A stretch of 64,000 nucleotides of DNA from Egibacteraceae bacterium (lineage in GTDB: Bacteria; Actinomycetota; Nitriliruptoria; Euzebyales; Egibacteraceae): NCBI GenBank assembly GCA_035540635.1, contig DATLGH010000003.1:80434-144433 (forward strand), given 5' to 3'. Made by a program: the position numbers and the translations under genes. Each line of letters starts with the position of its first letter. The first letter of the stretch is position 1. The notes under the pieces are model-generated. The model saw only the letters and a program-made list of their open reading frames with translations, ran no database searches and was not told where the DNA came from. Shown here piece after piece: positions 33,145 through 42,473 of the stretch.

Positions 33145-34551
33145 TCATGATTCTGGTGGGATGTTCTGGTTGACACGGAAGATGTTGTCAGGGTCCCATC
33201 TCCGTTTGAGGGCCTGGAGGCGGGCGAACGTCTTGCTGCCATAGGCGTGCTGGACGCGGCTGTGCCCCTCATCCCCGAGGAAGTTGACGTAGACACCGCC
33301 GGCCGATGCGGTCTGGGCCTCTTCGAACAGTGCGTGCGTATGGGCTGTGTGCAGCGGTGACTGCGCGGGATCGACCCATCGGGTGTTGACGTTGAGCACG
33401 AAGGGGGCGTGCCGGTGAGAGTAGGCGGTCTCCGCCTCGCCGACACGGGCGACGGCGCCGCCCATGGTGGCGATCTTGAAGTCGGACAGCGGAGAGGTGT
33501 GCGACACGGCGTAGCGCGCGAGGACGTCGACGATGTCATCGTCGAGGTTCGCGAGATACTCAGCCTTCCAGTAGTTGCAGAAGCCCGGCTCCCAGCTGGC
33601 GTCGAACATCGCCTGAAAGTCTGCGTAGGACCGTATCGTCAGGGCGTCGGCCGCCGGTTGACCGAAGGCGCGCAGCGGCGCGAGCGCGGCTTGACCCTCC
33701 TCGATTGGCCCGGCGTAACAGGCTGCAAGGGCGATGATGGGACGGCCGTAGAGCTCGGCGGGCAGGAACGGGACACGAGGAGCGGTGCGGCAGACGGCGA
33801 TGACCGTCAGGGCGTCATCAGCCTCGGGAGCGAACTCGCGGAACAGGCGCAGGACGTCTCGGGCCTGATCGGCCGGCCAGACCACCAGCCCGCACAGCAC
33901 CCGTGGGCCGACCCGATGGAGCCGGAACTCGAACGACGTCACGATGCCGAAGTTGCCGCCGCCGCCGCGCAATCCCCACAGCAAGTCCTGGTTCTCGCGG
34001 CTGCAAGCACGCACGATCCGACCTTCTGCGGTGAGCAGGTCGGCGGCGACCAGGTTGTCGCAGGCGAGGCCGAAGGCGCGCTGCAGCCAGCCGATGCCTC
34101 CGCCAAGGGTCAGCCCGGCGACCCCGGTCGTGGACATGATCCCGAGCGTGGTCGCAAGGCCATGCTCTTGCGCCTGTCGGTCGAACTCGGCCCCTACGGC
34201 ACCGGGTCCTACCACAGCAAGGCGGCGCGCAGGGTCGACGGACACCGACGCCATGGGCCGCAGGTCGAGCACCACCCCGCCGTCGCACGTCCCGAACCCA
34301 GCGACGTTGTGGCCACCTGCCCGCACCGCAACCACAAGTCCACGTTCTACGGCGAAGGCAAGCCCCCGCTTGACGTCCCTGACGTCCCGGCAGCGCACGA
34401 TCGCGGCGGGACGCCGGTCAATGCTGCCGTTCCATACCCTGCGGGCTTGGTCGTAGCGAGGATCCGGCGGGCGGATGACCTCGCCCCGGATGTGGCGCGC
34501 CAGGACGTCGAGGTCCCGGTGGCTGACCTGGTGCCTGGTTTCGGTCGACAT
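33145..34551 (-). CDS. FAD-binding oxidoreductase of the berberine-bridge type
   Basis: The 468-residue protein has the FAD_binding_4 domain with the flavin-attachment segment VRAGGHNVAGFG (His at about residue 81), the LTLGGGIGWLQRAFGLACDN loop and WGLRGGGGNFGIVTSFEF. It ends in the short BBE domain (YGSKTFARLQALKRRWDPDN...NQNIPP). Such enzymes oxidise alcohols, sugars or natural products with covalently held FAD. GGAGGGCGAGC precedes the ATG. It is divergent from the HxlR regulator, a common pairing that suggests HxlR control. No secretion signal is seen. Confidence 0.88.
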   Translation of the reverse strand: MSTETRHQVSHRDLDVLARHIRGEVIRPPDPRYDQARRVWNGSIDRRPAAIVRCRDVRDVKRGLAFAVERGLVVAVRAGGHNVAGFGTCDGGVVLDLRPMASVSVDPARRLAVVGPGAVGAEFDRQAQEHGLATTLGIMSTTGVAGLTLGGGIGWLQRAFGLACDNLVAADLLTAEGRIVRACSRENQDLLWGLRGGGGNFGIVTSFEFRLHRVGPRVLCGLVVWPADQARDVLRLFREFAPEADDALTVIAVCRTAPRVPFLPAELYGRPIIALAACYAGPIEEGQAALAPLRAFGQPAADALTIRSYADFQAMFDASWEPGFCNYWKAEYLANLDDDIVDVLARYAVSHTSPLSDFKIATMGGAVARVGEAETAYSHRHAPFVLNVNTRWVDPAQSPLHTAHTHALFEEAQTASAGGVYVNFLGDEGHSRVQHAYGSKTFARLQALKRRWDPDNIFRVNQNIPPES

Positions 34552-34674
34552 GCTCGCCCTCCAGCCAGCTGCGATACGTGGACCCTGCTCTCACCATCGA
34601 CCCGTCTCTTGCTCAGGGCCAGTGAAGGATCTGTACTAGGAGATGCTGGAGACGAACGCGGGTGGGAGGCGACG

Positions 34675-35022
34675 GTGGGCGAGTACGGGCAGTTCTGTCC
34701 GGTGGCCAAGGCCGCCGAGGTGCTGGATCAACGATGGACGCTGCTGGTCGTTCGGGAGCTCGTCGCTGGCAGCACGCGGTTCAACGACATCCATCGGGGG
34801 GTCCCGCGCATGTCGCGGACCTTGCTGTCGCAACGGCTGAAACAGCTCGTCCGGCAAGGACTGGTCGAGCGCCGGGAGGACGACGAGGGTCCGGTGTACC
34901 ACCTCAGCGACGCGGGGCATGAGCTCCACGAGGTCATAGAGGTTCTTGGCAAGTGGGGCATTCGGTGGATGAACTCCCTCGGCGGACAGGACCTCGACCC
35001 CGCACTGCTGGTCTGGGACATG
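34675..35022 (+). pseudogene. HxlR-family regulator, C-terminus lost at a junction
   Basis: From the GTG at 34675 (ribosome site GGGAGG) the frame encodes a complete HxlR winged helix: CPVAKAAEVLDQRWTLLVV, RFNDIHRGVPRMSRTLLSQR and VYHLSDAGHELHEVIEVLGKWG. It continues into LDPALLVWDM, the first strand of the SCP2-like tail often present in this subfamily, and there homology stops. The frame itself stays open to 35916 but then reads the thioesterase gene out of phase. The DNA-binding part is intact and could still regulate the divergent FAD oxidase gene. Confidence 0.65.
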
Positions 35023-35954
35023 TCATCGCCCAGGTCGAGCGGGCGTTCGGACGCCAGCTGCCCGTGTCGAGCCTCCTCGAGGGGCGCACGATCGAGCGGC
35101 TGGCGTGCCTGCTGCGCGACGAGCCCGCCGCCCGCTCACCCCTCGTGGCGATCCACCCGCGCGGTGCGCACCCGCCGGTCTTCTGGGTGCATCCGCTCAG
35201 CGGAACCGTGTACTGCTACGTCGAGCTCGCCGAGGCCCTGGGCGACGACCGGCCGTGCTTCGGCCTTCAGGCCACCGGCTTCGCCGGAGGGAAACCCCAG
35301 ACGCGCATCGAGGACATGGCCCGCCGCTACGTGCAGGAGGTGCAGCGCCTGCAGCCCGCGGGGCCCTACCGGCTGGGCGGCTGGTCGATGGGCGGGGTGG
35401 TCGCCTTCGAGATGGCGCGTCAGCTGGAGGAGCGCGGCGAGCGGGTGGCGCTGCTCGCCCTGCTCGACCCGGCGCCCCCCGGCGCCGGCGCGGACGGCGA
35501 CGACAGCGCCGCCGGAGAGCCGCTGCTGGGCTTCGTGCAGCACCTGGGGCTGTGGCCGGACGACCTCACCGTGTTCGGCAGTGGCTTGTCGCAGCTCGAC
35601 CCGTCCGAGCAGCTCGCCTGCGTGCTCGAGCAGGCCCGGCGGGCGGGACTCGTGCCACCGGACCTCGAGGTGTCGGAGCTCGACCGGCAGCTGGCCGTGT
35701 TCACGAGCAACCTGGAGGCGATGCGCCACTACGCCCCGGCCCCCTACACCGGCCGGGTCACGCTCGTGGAGGCCGCCGGCTCACGGCACGGGCGCGCGAT
35801 GCACGGGGCCCGCTGGGACGACCTCGCGCTCGGTGGGCTCGTCCGGCACACCGTTCCCGGCGACCACTCCACGATGCTCCGCCGGCCTCACGTGGGCGTG
35901 CTCGCCGAGCGTCTGACCGCTTGTCTCCACGAGACGGGCGCGAGCACGCCATGA
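35023..35954 (+). pseudogene. C-terminal fragment of an NRPS/PKS module: carrier-domain end and thioesterase
   Basis: The open frame begins mid-protein with VIAQVERAFGRQLPVSSLLE, the last helices of a peptidyl carrier domain, and runs on through LACLLRDEP into a type I thioesterase of about 265 residues. The thioesterase has the nucleophile elbow LGGWSMGGVVAFEM, LLDPAPP and the late histidine VPGDHSTMLRRP. The serine of the carrier domain and everything before it are missing: the piece is joined directly to the truncated HxlR gene. Its stop overlaps the ATG of the phosphopantetheinyl transferase (ATGA). A GTG-started protein from 34953 is possible but would have a foreign N-terminus. Confidence 0.65.
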
Positions 35955-36772
35955 GCCCGCGCGTCGCGCGAGCAGACGGGTGGGTCCGCCGGGGCGGTGC
36001 GGCCGGGCTGGCCCTGGTGGACGGCGACGTGCACGTATGGCTCGCCGACCTCGACCAACCGGCCTGGCCCCTGCTGCGGCTTGCCGACACGCTGTCGCCC
36101 GACGAGCGGGAGCGCGCGGAGCGCCTGCGCTTCCCCCGCGACCAGCGGCGCTTCACGGTCGCGAGAGGGGTGCTGCGCACGCTGCTCGCCGGCTACGTGC
36201 ATCATGAGCCCGCGGCGGTGCGGCTGCGCTACGGGCCTCGGGGCAAGCCCGAGCTCGCCACGCCCTCGGGTGGCCCGCCGATCCGCTTCAACTCCTCACG
36301 TTCGCAGGGGCATGCGCTCTACGCCTTCGCGCGAGGCAGGCGCGTCGGCGTCGACCTCGAGGCGCTTCGCGCGGTGCCCGAGGCTGCGGCGATCGCCGAA
36401 CGGTGGTTGCCCGTCCGTGAGCGGGACGCGGTGCTCGCCACCCCGCCCGACCGGCGGGACGAGGCGTTCCTGCGGAGCTGGACCTGCACGGAGGCGTATG
36501 TGAAGGCGCTGGGCGTGGGGCTCGTCGACGACCTCGAAGACATCGGGGCACCGCTCACCGTGGCGACCCTGCCGACCCGCCGGGTCGCCGGTGGAGACGT
36601 GGGGGGGAGCGCCGGCTGGTCGCTGGAGGCGCTGCCCCCCGTCGACGGCTACGTCGCGGCGCTCGTGGTCGAGGCGGAAGACCACCGGCTGCGCTGCTGG
36701 GTCCTCGACGCTGCCGGCACCGCCGCCGTGTCCCCTATCCGGCGCGGCAGACGAAGTCGAGCTCGTAGGTAA
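35951..36772 (+). CDS. 4'-phosphopantetheinyl transferase superfamily protein (Sfp type)
   Basis: The 273-residue protein has the Sfp layout: an N-terminal half with LSPDERERAERLRFPRDQRRF and YGPRGKPEL, then FNSSRSQG and VGVDLEALR, then FLRSWTCTEAYVKALGVGL. Sfp enzymes load carrier proteins of NRPS and PKS systems. Two usual residues differ: the His of the FNxSHS motif is Arg, and the Lys of the WxxKEA motif is Thr, while the metal-binding Asp and Glu are kept. The gene is coupled to the thioesterase fragment by ATGA overlap, so it once served an NRPS locus here. Activity is uncertain. Confidence 0.78.
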   Translation: MSPRVARADGWVRRGGAAGLALVDGDVHVWLADLDQPAWPLLRLADTLSPDERERAERLRFPRDQRRFTVARGVLRTLLAGYVHHEPAAVRLRYGPRGKPELATPSGGPPIRFNSSRSQGHALYAFARGRRVGVDLEALRAVPEAAAIAERWLPVRERDAVLATPPDRRDEAFLRSWTCTEAYVKALGVGLVDDLEDIGAPLTVATLPTRRVAGGDVGGSAGWSLEALPPVDGYVAALVVEAEDHRLRCWVLDAAGTAAVSPIRRGRRSRARR

Positions 36773-36945
36773 GGTCGAAGCCGTCCTGGTAAACGGTGCC
36801 GTGACCGGTGGCCGGCAGCGTGTTCGACGCCTGTCGACGACCGTGAGCCTCGCGACCGTGACCGGTGAGGGCCCCACCTGGCCGCGTCCTTGTATGCGCA
36901 GGTTGATCGTGCCGACCCCGCAGCCTTCCCAGCGCCCCGGTGAAC
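36738..36945 (-). pseudogene. C-terminal remnant of an unidentified beta-rich protein
   Basis: On the minus strand, GVGTINLRIQGRGQVGPSPV in one frame and LPATGHGTVYQDGFDLTYEL in the next form a plausible beta-rich end of one protein. Its stop lies near 36738, overlapping the tail of the phosphopantetheinyl transferase gene. The strong start and family are missing. The stretch 36945-37261 beyond it shows nothing I can support. Confidence 0.25.
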
Positions 36946-37261
36946 ACGCCGGTCCCCTACTGGACCCGACCGTTCTGGTGGACGACGCCTCGAACCTCTT
37001 CCGCGAAGGTGCCCGCGTGGGTCGGGAGAGGTCGACCGTACGGACGTCGGTGGAGTCGATCGCGGCGCGGAGATCCCTCGACCGCCTCGGGTTGCAGGGC
37101 GGTGTCGACGGCGACGGCGATGTCGCCAGCGCGTAGCGGGACGAGCGACACGGAGTCCAGTGGCGACACCATCTGCACCGCATCACCGAGACCCCTTCGC
37201 CGAGCACGCGACCAGCGCGTACGTCGTGAACGCGCAGCATCGGCTTCGATGTCGCCACCCG

Positions 37262-37560
37262 CCATCGGCGTCGTGGCGTCCTTGACCCGCGGGCGCCCGA
37301 AGCCGACCGTCGGGCTGCGCTGCGAGCTGGATGTGCTGCCCATCAACGAGGACCGCGGGGTGGGGTACGACTCCACCCATCCTGGCTCGATGCATTCCTG
37401 CGACCACGACGGGCACATGGCCGTGCTGCTCGGAGCGACCGCCGTCCTTGCCGAGAAGGAGGGGTCGACGGCAGCGTGCGCGTCGTCTGCCAACCGGCCG
37501 AGGAGCCAGCCGGCCGCGACGTGCAGGCGACGATCCACGACGGACTCCTCGAGCGAAGGC
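37262..37560 (+). pseudogene. Fragment of an M20-family amidohydrolase
   Basis: IGVVASLTRGRPKPTVGLRCELDVLPINED, then MHSCDHDGHMAVLLGATAVLAEKEG, match the metal-binding part of M20 amidohydrolases (usual ALRADMDALPI and HACGHDGHTAMLLG). A frame change follows and VRVVCQPAEEPAG gives the next motif. The N-terminus and the last two thirds of the protein are missing. A dead remnant. Confidence 0.6.
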
Positions 37561-37648
37561 AACGCAGGTTGCGGACGTCGTTCCTCCCACCGACGGCGGG
37601 GTATGGCCTTGTTCGCAGACGACGTTTTGAGGTTTTGGAGGTGCGCGC

Positions 37649-38233
37649 ATGAGGATCCGCAAGCGACCGGCAGGCCCCCCCGCTGCCAGTGTCCGTCCCC
37701 CGCGCTCAGGCGTCGGTCGCGGTTCCTCATCCGCCGCCGAGGCGGTGTCGGACGCCCTGCGCCGCGGTGAGAGCCCGCACCTCACCGGCCGTCGACGTGT
37801 CGCGTTGCTGCAGATCATCGGCGCAGGTGCGCTGGGTGTCGTTGGCCTGTACCAGTTCGGGCTCCTCCGGCGGGTGCCCGAGCCCTCGCTTCCCGGCTTG
37901 GACGCGGATGCCGTCGATGCCTCCGGCGAGGCATATGAGCTGCTACGAACCCCTGACAGCGCGCTGGGCATCGCCAGCGCCGGCGTGACGCTCGCGCTGG
38001 CGGGGATGGGCGGGGTCGACCGGGCCGAGGAGCAGCCGCTCCTGCCGCTGACGCTGTTCGCCAAGACGGTCGTGGACGCCCTCGGGGCGCTGTACCTGAC
38101 CGCCGAGCAGCTCACGAGACACCGCAAGGTCTGCTCGTGGTGCTCGGTCAGCGCGGCAGCGCTTCTCGCCAGCGTTCCCGCTGCTTGGCCCGAAGCGCGG
38201 GCGGCACTCAGGTCCCTTCGGGACCGCCGCTGA
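37649..38233 (+). CDS. Vitamin K epoxide reductase-like membrane protein
   Basis: The 194-residue protein has a positively charged N-terminus and about four membrane segments (VALLQIIGAGALGVVGLYQFGLL, GIASAGVTLALAGM, LLPLTLFAKTVVDALGALYL, VSAAALLASVP). The motif HRKVCSWC near residue 160 is a CxxC next to a membrane helix, as in VKOR-type thiol oxidoreductases, which pass electrons between quinones and disulfides. Only one CxxC is present, so it is a minimal or divergent member. GGAGGT precedes the ATG. It may form a unit with the SDR gene 37 bases downstream. Confidence 0.6.
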   Translation: MRIRKRPAGPPAASVRPPRSGVGRGSSSAAEAVSDALRRGESPHLTGRRRVALLQIIGAGALGVVGLYQFGLLRRVPEPSLPGLDADAVDASGEAYELLRTPDSALGIASAGVTLALAGMGGVDRAEEQPLLPLTLFAKTVVDALGALYLTAEQLTRHRKVCSWCSVSAAALLASVPAAWPEARAALRSLRDRR

Positions 38234-38270
38234 ACCCGAGACGGTTCATGACGATCCAGGAGAACCGCTG

Positions 38271-39287
38271 ATGCCATCACCATCCACGACTGCCCGGGGA
38301 GTCGCTGTCGTGACGGGCGGGACGGCGGGAATCGGGCGAGCGAGCGTCCGCTGCCTGGCCGAGCGCGGCTGGGACGTCGGTGTCATCGCCCGTGGACAGG
38401 ACCGGCTCGACGCCACCGTCGCCGAGGTCGAGCGGCTCGGTCGCCGGGCCGTGGCGGTGTCCGCCGACGTGGCGGACGCGGCAGCTCTGGATGACGCCGC
38501 CGACCGCATCGAGGCGACGCTGGGGCCGATCGACGTGTGGGTCAACAACGCGTTCACGGGCGCCATCGCCTTCTTCGAGGAGGTGACGCCCAAGGAGTTC
38601 GAGCGCATCACCGGGGTCACCTACCTCGGTTTCGTCAACGGCACCCGCACCGCCCTCGCACGGATGGCGACGCGCAACCGCGGCACGATCATCCAGGTCG
38701 GATCGGCCCTGGCGTTCCGCGGCATCCCTCTGCAGGCCGCCTACTGCGGTGCCAAGCACGCCATCGTCGGGTTCACCGAGTCGGTCCGAACGGAGCTGCT
38801 GCACAAGGGCCTCGACATCAACCTGTGCTCAGTGCACATGCCCGGAGTGAACACGCCCCAGTTCGGCTGGGTGCTGCACCGCGGCATCGATCACCACCCG
38901 ATGCCGGTCCCGCCGATCTACCAGCCGGAGGTCGCCGGCCGGGCTGTCGCCCACGTCGCCGAGCATCCGCGGCGCTCGATGTGGGTGGGATTGCCGACCG
39001 TCCTCACGATCCTCGGCAACCGCTTCGCCCCGTCCCTGCTCGACCGCTTCCTCGCCCGCACCAACGTCGAGGACCAGCAGTCCCCCGACCACGACCCGCC
39101 GGGCGAGCGGTCCAACACCTGGGAGCCGGTGCCCGGCGGGGACATCGCCGCCCACGGCGCCTTCGACGACCAGGCGCACGCGCGCAGCCCCGAGCTGTGG
39201 CTCAGCCTGCACCGCGGCGCCGTTGCGGCAGCCGGCGCAGCGCTGCTCGGCATCGCCGCCGCAGCGGCGGGCTCGCGACGCAGCTGA
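38271..39287 (+). CDS. Short-chain dehydrogenase/reductase
   Basis: The 338-residue protein has the SDR cofactor motif VVTGGTAGIGRAS (about residues 13-25), NNAFTG, the catalytic Ser in GSALAFRG and the YCGAKHA Tyr-Lys pair. About 80 extra residues at the C-terminus end in a hydrophobic helix (AVAAAGAALLGIAAAAAG), so it may be membrane-attached. CAGGAGA lies before the ATG. Substrate unknown; the neighbours suggest sugar metabolism. Confidence 0.88.
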   Translation: MPSPSTTARGVAVVTGGTAGIGRASVRCLAERGWDVGVIARGQDRLDATVAEVERLGRRAVAVSADVADAAALDDAADRIEATLGPIDVWVNNAFTGAIAFFEEVTPKEFERITGVTYLGFVNGTRTALARMATRNRGTIIQVGSALAFRGIPLQAAYCGAKHAIVGFTESVRTELLHKGLDINLCSVHMPGVNTPQFGWVLHRGIDHHPMPVPPIYQPEVAGRAVAHVAEHPRRSMWVGLPTVLTILGNRFAPSLLDRFLARTNVEDQQSPDHDPPGERSNTWEPVPGGDIAAHGAFDDQAHARSPELWLSLHRGAVAAAGAALLGIAAAAAGSRRS

Positions 39288-39330
39288 CTGGAACGAGCGC
39301 ACCCGCTCGGCATCCTGACAGGAGTCACAC

Positions 39331-40283
39331 ATGAGGTTGGCGGTCATCGGTTTGGGACGGATGGGGCTGAGCCTCGGAGAGCTCGCCATCGACCGAGGGC
39401 ATGAGGTCGTCGGGTGGGATCCGAGCGCGGACGCGCGGTCCACGGCGGCCGACCTGGACATCGAGGTGGCGGGTGACCTCGGCGACGTCGCCGGAGCGCT
39501 GCCGACCCCGCGGGTGGTGCTCATGTGGGTCCCCCATGGCAATCCGGTCGACGCGAACCTCGTCACGCTGCGGGAGGGCCTCGAGCACGGCGACGTCGTC
39601 GCCGACTGCGGCAACTCGCACTGGGAGGACTCCCGACGCCGTCACGACGAGCTGGTCGACGACGGCATCCGGTTCCTCGACATCGGCACGAGCGGGGGGA
39701 TCAGCGTCGCGCTCGGCTGGCAGGGTGCGTTCATGGCAGGCGGCCCGAGGGACGCCTTCAATCTGGTGCAGCCGCTGCTGCGGGACCTCGCCGTGGCCGA
39801 CGGCGCCGTCTTCTACGCCGGGCCGTCGCCGTCGGGGCATTTCGTGAAGCTGGGCACAACGCGATCGAGTTCGGGATGATCCAGGCGATCGCCGAGGGGG
39901 TCGAGCTGCTGCGCGGCTTCGACCATGAGCTCGATCTGCCGGCGGTGTTCGAGCACTGGAACCACGGGACGGTGATCCGCAGCTGGCTGGTCGGGCTGAT
40001 GGGCAACGCGCTCGCGCACGGCGGGATCGGTCCGGAGGGTGACGTCGCAGTCGGTCTCGAGGGGCTGTCGACGGTGGTGGAGGACACCGGCGAGGTCAAG
40101 TGGGTCACCCAGTGGGCGTCCGAGCACGACATCCCGACACCGGTGACCGCGATGGCCCAGCAGCTGCTCATGGCCTACCGCGACGTCGACTGGCCGGCGG
40201 CGAAGGCCGTCGCGCTGCTCCGCAACCAGTTCGGCGGCCATCCGATCCGCCGACGCGACGCCGCCGCGGGGCAGCGTTCATGA
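39331..40283 (+). pseudogene. gnd: 6-phosphogluconate dehydrogenase (decarboxylating), frameshifted
   Basis: The first part has the NAD(P) motif VIGLGRMGLSLGELAI, MWVPHG, ADCGNSHWEDSRRR and FLDIGTSGGISVALGWQG. At about 39857 one base is lost in FVKL(V)HNAIEFG, and the next frame continues EFGMIQAIAEGVELLRGF to the end at 40283. Corrected length is about 317 residues, the short NAD-type family. CAGGAG precedes the ATG. Its stop overlaps the ATG of the GH15 gene (ATGA). The break may be a sequencing error. Confidence 0.8.
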
Positions 40284-42106
40284 GCGAGCTTCCCGACGGC
40301 TGGCCGTCGCAGCCGCCCATCACCGACTACGCCATGTTGTCGGACTGCCACGCCCCAGCGCTGGTGTCACGCGACGGGTCGGTGGACTGGTGGTGCCCGC
40401 CTCGCGCGGACGGGCCGTCGGTGTTCGGCCGCCTGCTCGATGCGGACGCTGGCCACTGGACGCTGTCGGCGGTCGACCCTGCCGAGATCTCCCGCCGCTA
40501 TCTCGACGACACCCTCGTGCTGGAGACGACGGTGATCACCGAGAGCGGGGAGGTGCAAATCCTCGACTGCCTCGCCCTGGAGCCGGGCGCCCGGGGGCAC
40601 GACATCGGCTTCAAGGTCCCGCAGCTGCTGGTCCGCAGCGTCGAGGGCGTGCGCGGCAGCGTGACGGTGCGCTGCGAGTTCGCACCGCGTGTCGAGTACG
40701 GGCTCACCGTGCCGCACCTCGAGGAGTCCGATGGTGTCATCGTCGCCGAGGGAGGACCCGTCCGGCTGCGGCTGTCCACGCCGGTGCCTCTGCGCATCGA
40801 CGAGGGCACGGCGACCGGCGAGCTGACCGTCGAGGAGGGGAAGCAGCACACGTTCGCGCTGGCCTACGCGTCGCTGCACGGCAAGGACGAGGCCGCCGGC
40901 ACCGAGCCGGGCGAGGCGCTCACCGAGACGCTCGCAGGCTGGCGATCCTGGGTCGACGCGCACGACCCCTACGAGGGTCCGCATGCCGAGGCGGTGCAGC
41001 GCAGCGCCCTGGTGCTGCAGGCGCTGACCTACCAGCCCTCCGGTGCGGTCCTGGCCGCGCCGACCACCTCGCTGCCCGCCGAACTCGGGGGATCCGACAA
41101 CTGGGACTACCGCTACGCCTGGCTGCGCGACCTCTCCCTGACCACCCAGGCCCTGTGGATCGGCGCCTGCCCCGACGAGGTCGGCCGGTTCCTGCAGTTC
41201 ATCGCCGACGCAGCCGGCCAGCCGGCCGAGGGCGACCGCGTCCAGATAATGTACGGCCTCGACGGACGACGTTGGCTGCCCGAGCACGAGCTCGACCACC
41301 TCGCCGGCTACGCCGACAGCCGCCCCGTGCGCATCGGCAACGACGCGTGGGACCAGTCCCAGCTCGACGTCATGGGCGAGGTCCTCGACCTCGCGCTGCG
41401 CTACCGCGACCAGCTCGACCCGATCAACGAGCGCACCCGACGACTCCTGCGCTGGATGGCCGAGGAAGCCGCGACGACGTGGCAGGCCGAGGACGCAGGC
41501 ATGTGGGAGTCCCGCGACGGCGGCCGGCACTACACGACCTCGAAGGTGATGTGCTGGGTCGCGCTCGACCGCGCCTTGCAGCTCGCCGACCTCCTCGACG
41601 CGCAGGACGAGATCGACCGCTGGCAGGCGATCGCCGAGGAGATCCGCCAGACCGTCCTCGAGCAGGCTTGGAACGCCGACATCGACGCCTACGCCGGCGC
41701 GCTCGGCTCGGACCGCCTCGACGCCTCCGTGCTGCTCATGCCGCTCGTCGGGTTCCTCGACGCCCGCGACGAGCGGATGCGCGCCACCATCCGAGCCATC
41801 CAACGCGAGCTCACCCGCGACGGGCTCGTCTACCGCTGGGACGGCGACGCCAACGGCTTCGTGCTGTGCACCGCCTGGCTCGTCGAGTGCCTCGCCCTGG
41901 CCGGCGAGCACGACGAAGCCGCCGGTCTGCTCGACCGGCTCGTCGCCCGCGCCAACGACCTCGGCCTTTACGCCGAGCAGATCGAGCCCGCCACCGGCGC
42001 GCACGCCGGCAACTACCCCCAGGCGTTCTCCCACGTCGGCATAATCAACGCCGCCTGGCGGATCGGGCAGACCGCCGACCAGCAAACACCTTCGTCACCT
42101 ACGTGA
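40280..42106 (+). CDS. Glycoside hydrolase family 15 protein (glucoamylase/trehalase-like)
   Basis: The 608-residue protein matches bacterial GH15 enzymes: an N-terminal beta domain (ITDYAMLSDCHAPALVSRDGSVDWWCPPR) and an (alpha/alpha)6 barrel from about residue 250, with NWDYRYAWLRDLSLT, WLPEHELDHL and a C-terminal PQAFSHVGIINAAW. Catalytic glutamates should lie in the barrel loops. Members cleave trehalose or alpha-glucans. The start overlaps the stop of the gnd-like gene, so sugar release and pentose-phosphate use may be linked. No signal peptide, so it is cytoplasmic. Confidence 0.9.
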   Translation: MSELPDGWPSQPPITDYAMLSDCHAPALVSRDGSVDWWCPPRADGPSVFGRLLDADAGHWTLSAVDPAEISRRYLDDTLVLETTVITESGEVQILDCLALEPGARGHDIGFKVPQLLVRSVEGVRGSVTVRCEFAPRVEYGLTVPHLEESDGVIVAEGGPVRLRLSTPVPLRIDEGTATGELTVEEGKQHTFALAYASLHGKDEAAGTEPGEALTETLAGWRSWVDAHDPYEGPHAEAVQRSALVLQALTYQPSGAVLAAPTTSLPAELGGSDNWDYRYAWLRDLSLTTQALWIGACPDEVGRFLQFIADAAGQPAEGDRVQIMYGLDGRRWLPEHELDHLAGYADSRPVRIGNDAWDQSQLDVMGEVLDLALRYRDQLDPINERTRRLLRWMAEEAATTWQAEDAGMWESRDGGRHYTTSKVMCWVALDRALQLADLLDAQDEIDRWQAIAEEIRQTVLEQAWNADIDAYAGALGSDRLDASVLLMPLVGFLDARDERMRATIRAIQRELTRDGLVYRWDGDANGFVLCTAWLVECLALAGEHDEAAGLLDRLVARANDLGLYAEQIEPATGAHAGNYPQAFSHVGIINAAWRIGQTADQQTPSSPT

Positions 42107-42252
42107 CATTGGTCGCTCGGCTTGCATGCCCGTCGCCTCATCTGGCAACCGCTTCCAGAGGGCAGCGATCACGAAGGGGTCATCCCGCGATGGCAGGACG
42201 AACCTACGAACAGCAGACCACGAGCACCGGCCTCCGCCGCCCCGCTCGGGCT

Positions 42253-42471
42253 GATGGTGAGCACGGGCGTGCCGGTGGTCCTCATCGTCCTCGGCGTTGC
42301 GCTGCTCGGCAGCGGCGCCATCGACTGGGCGAGCGCGATCGTGTGGGGCATCGTGCACGGCCGCCTTCACCCTACTTCGGCAAGGCCCCCCTGTGGCGAG
42401 TCTGATGGGGCACCTGCTGTTCGGCCTGGTGCTCGGCCTTGGCTACCAGTTGCTACCAATCGGAGGCTGAC
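42253..42471 (+). pseudogene. Remnant of a small membrane protein
   Basis: Three frames carry pieces of one small membrane protein: MVSTGVPVVLIVLGVALLGS, PYFGKAPLWR, and SLMGHLLFGLVLGLGYQLLP just before the stop at 42471. It ends three bases before the next membrane-protein gene and may be a broken relative of it or of the product at 46828. Confidence 0.3.
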
Positions 42472-42473
42472 AC

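Noticed and set aside
33409..35916. A very long open frame over the FAD oxidase antisense strand, HxlR and thioesterase regions
   Set aside because: Only the part from 34675 to about 35022 has protein character. The rest is antisense to the oxidase or out of frame with the thioesterase, as expected in high-GC DNA with few stop codons.
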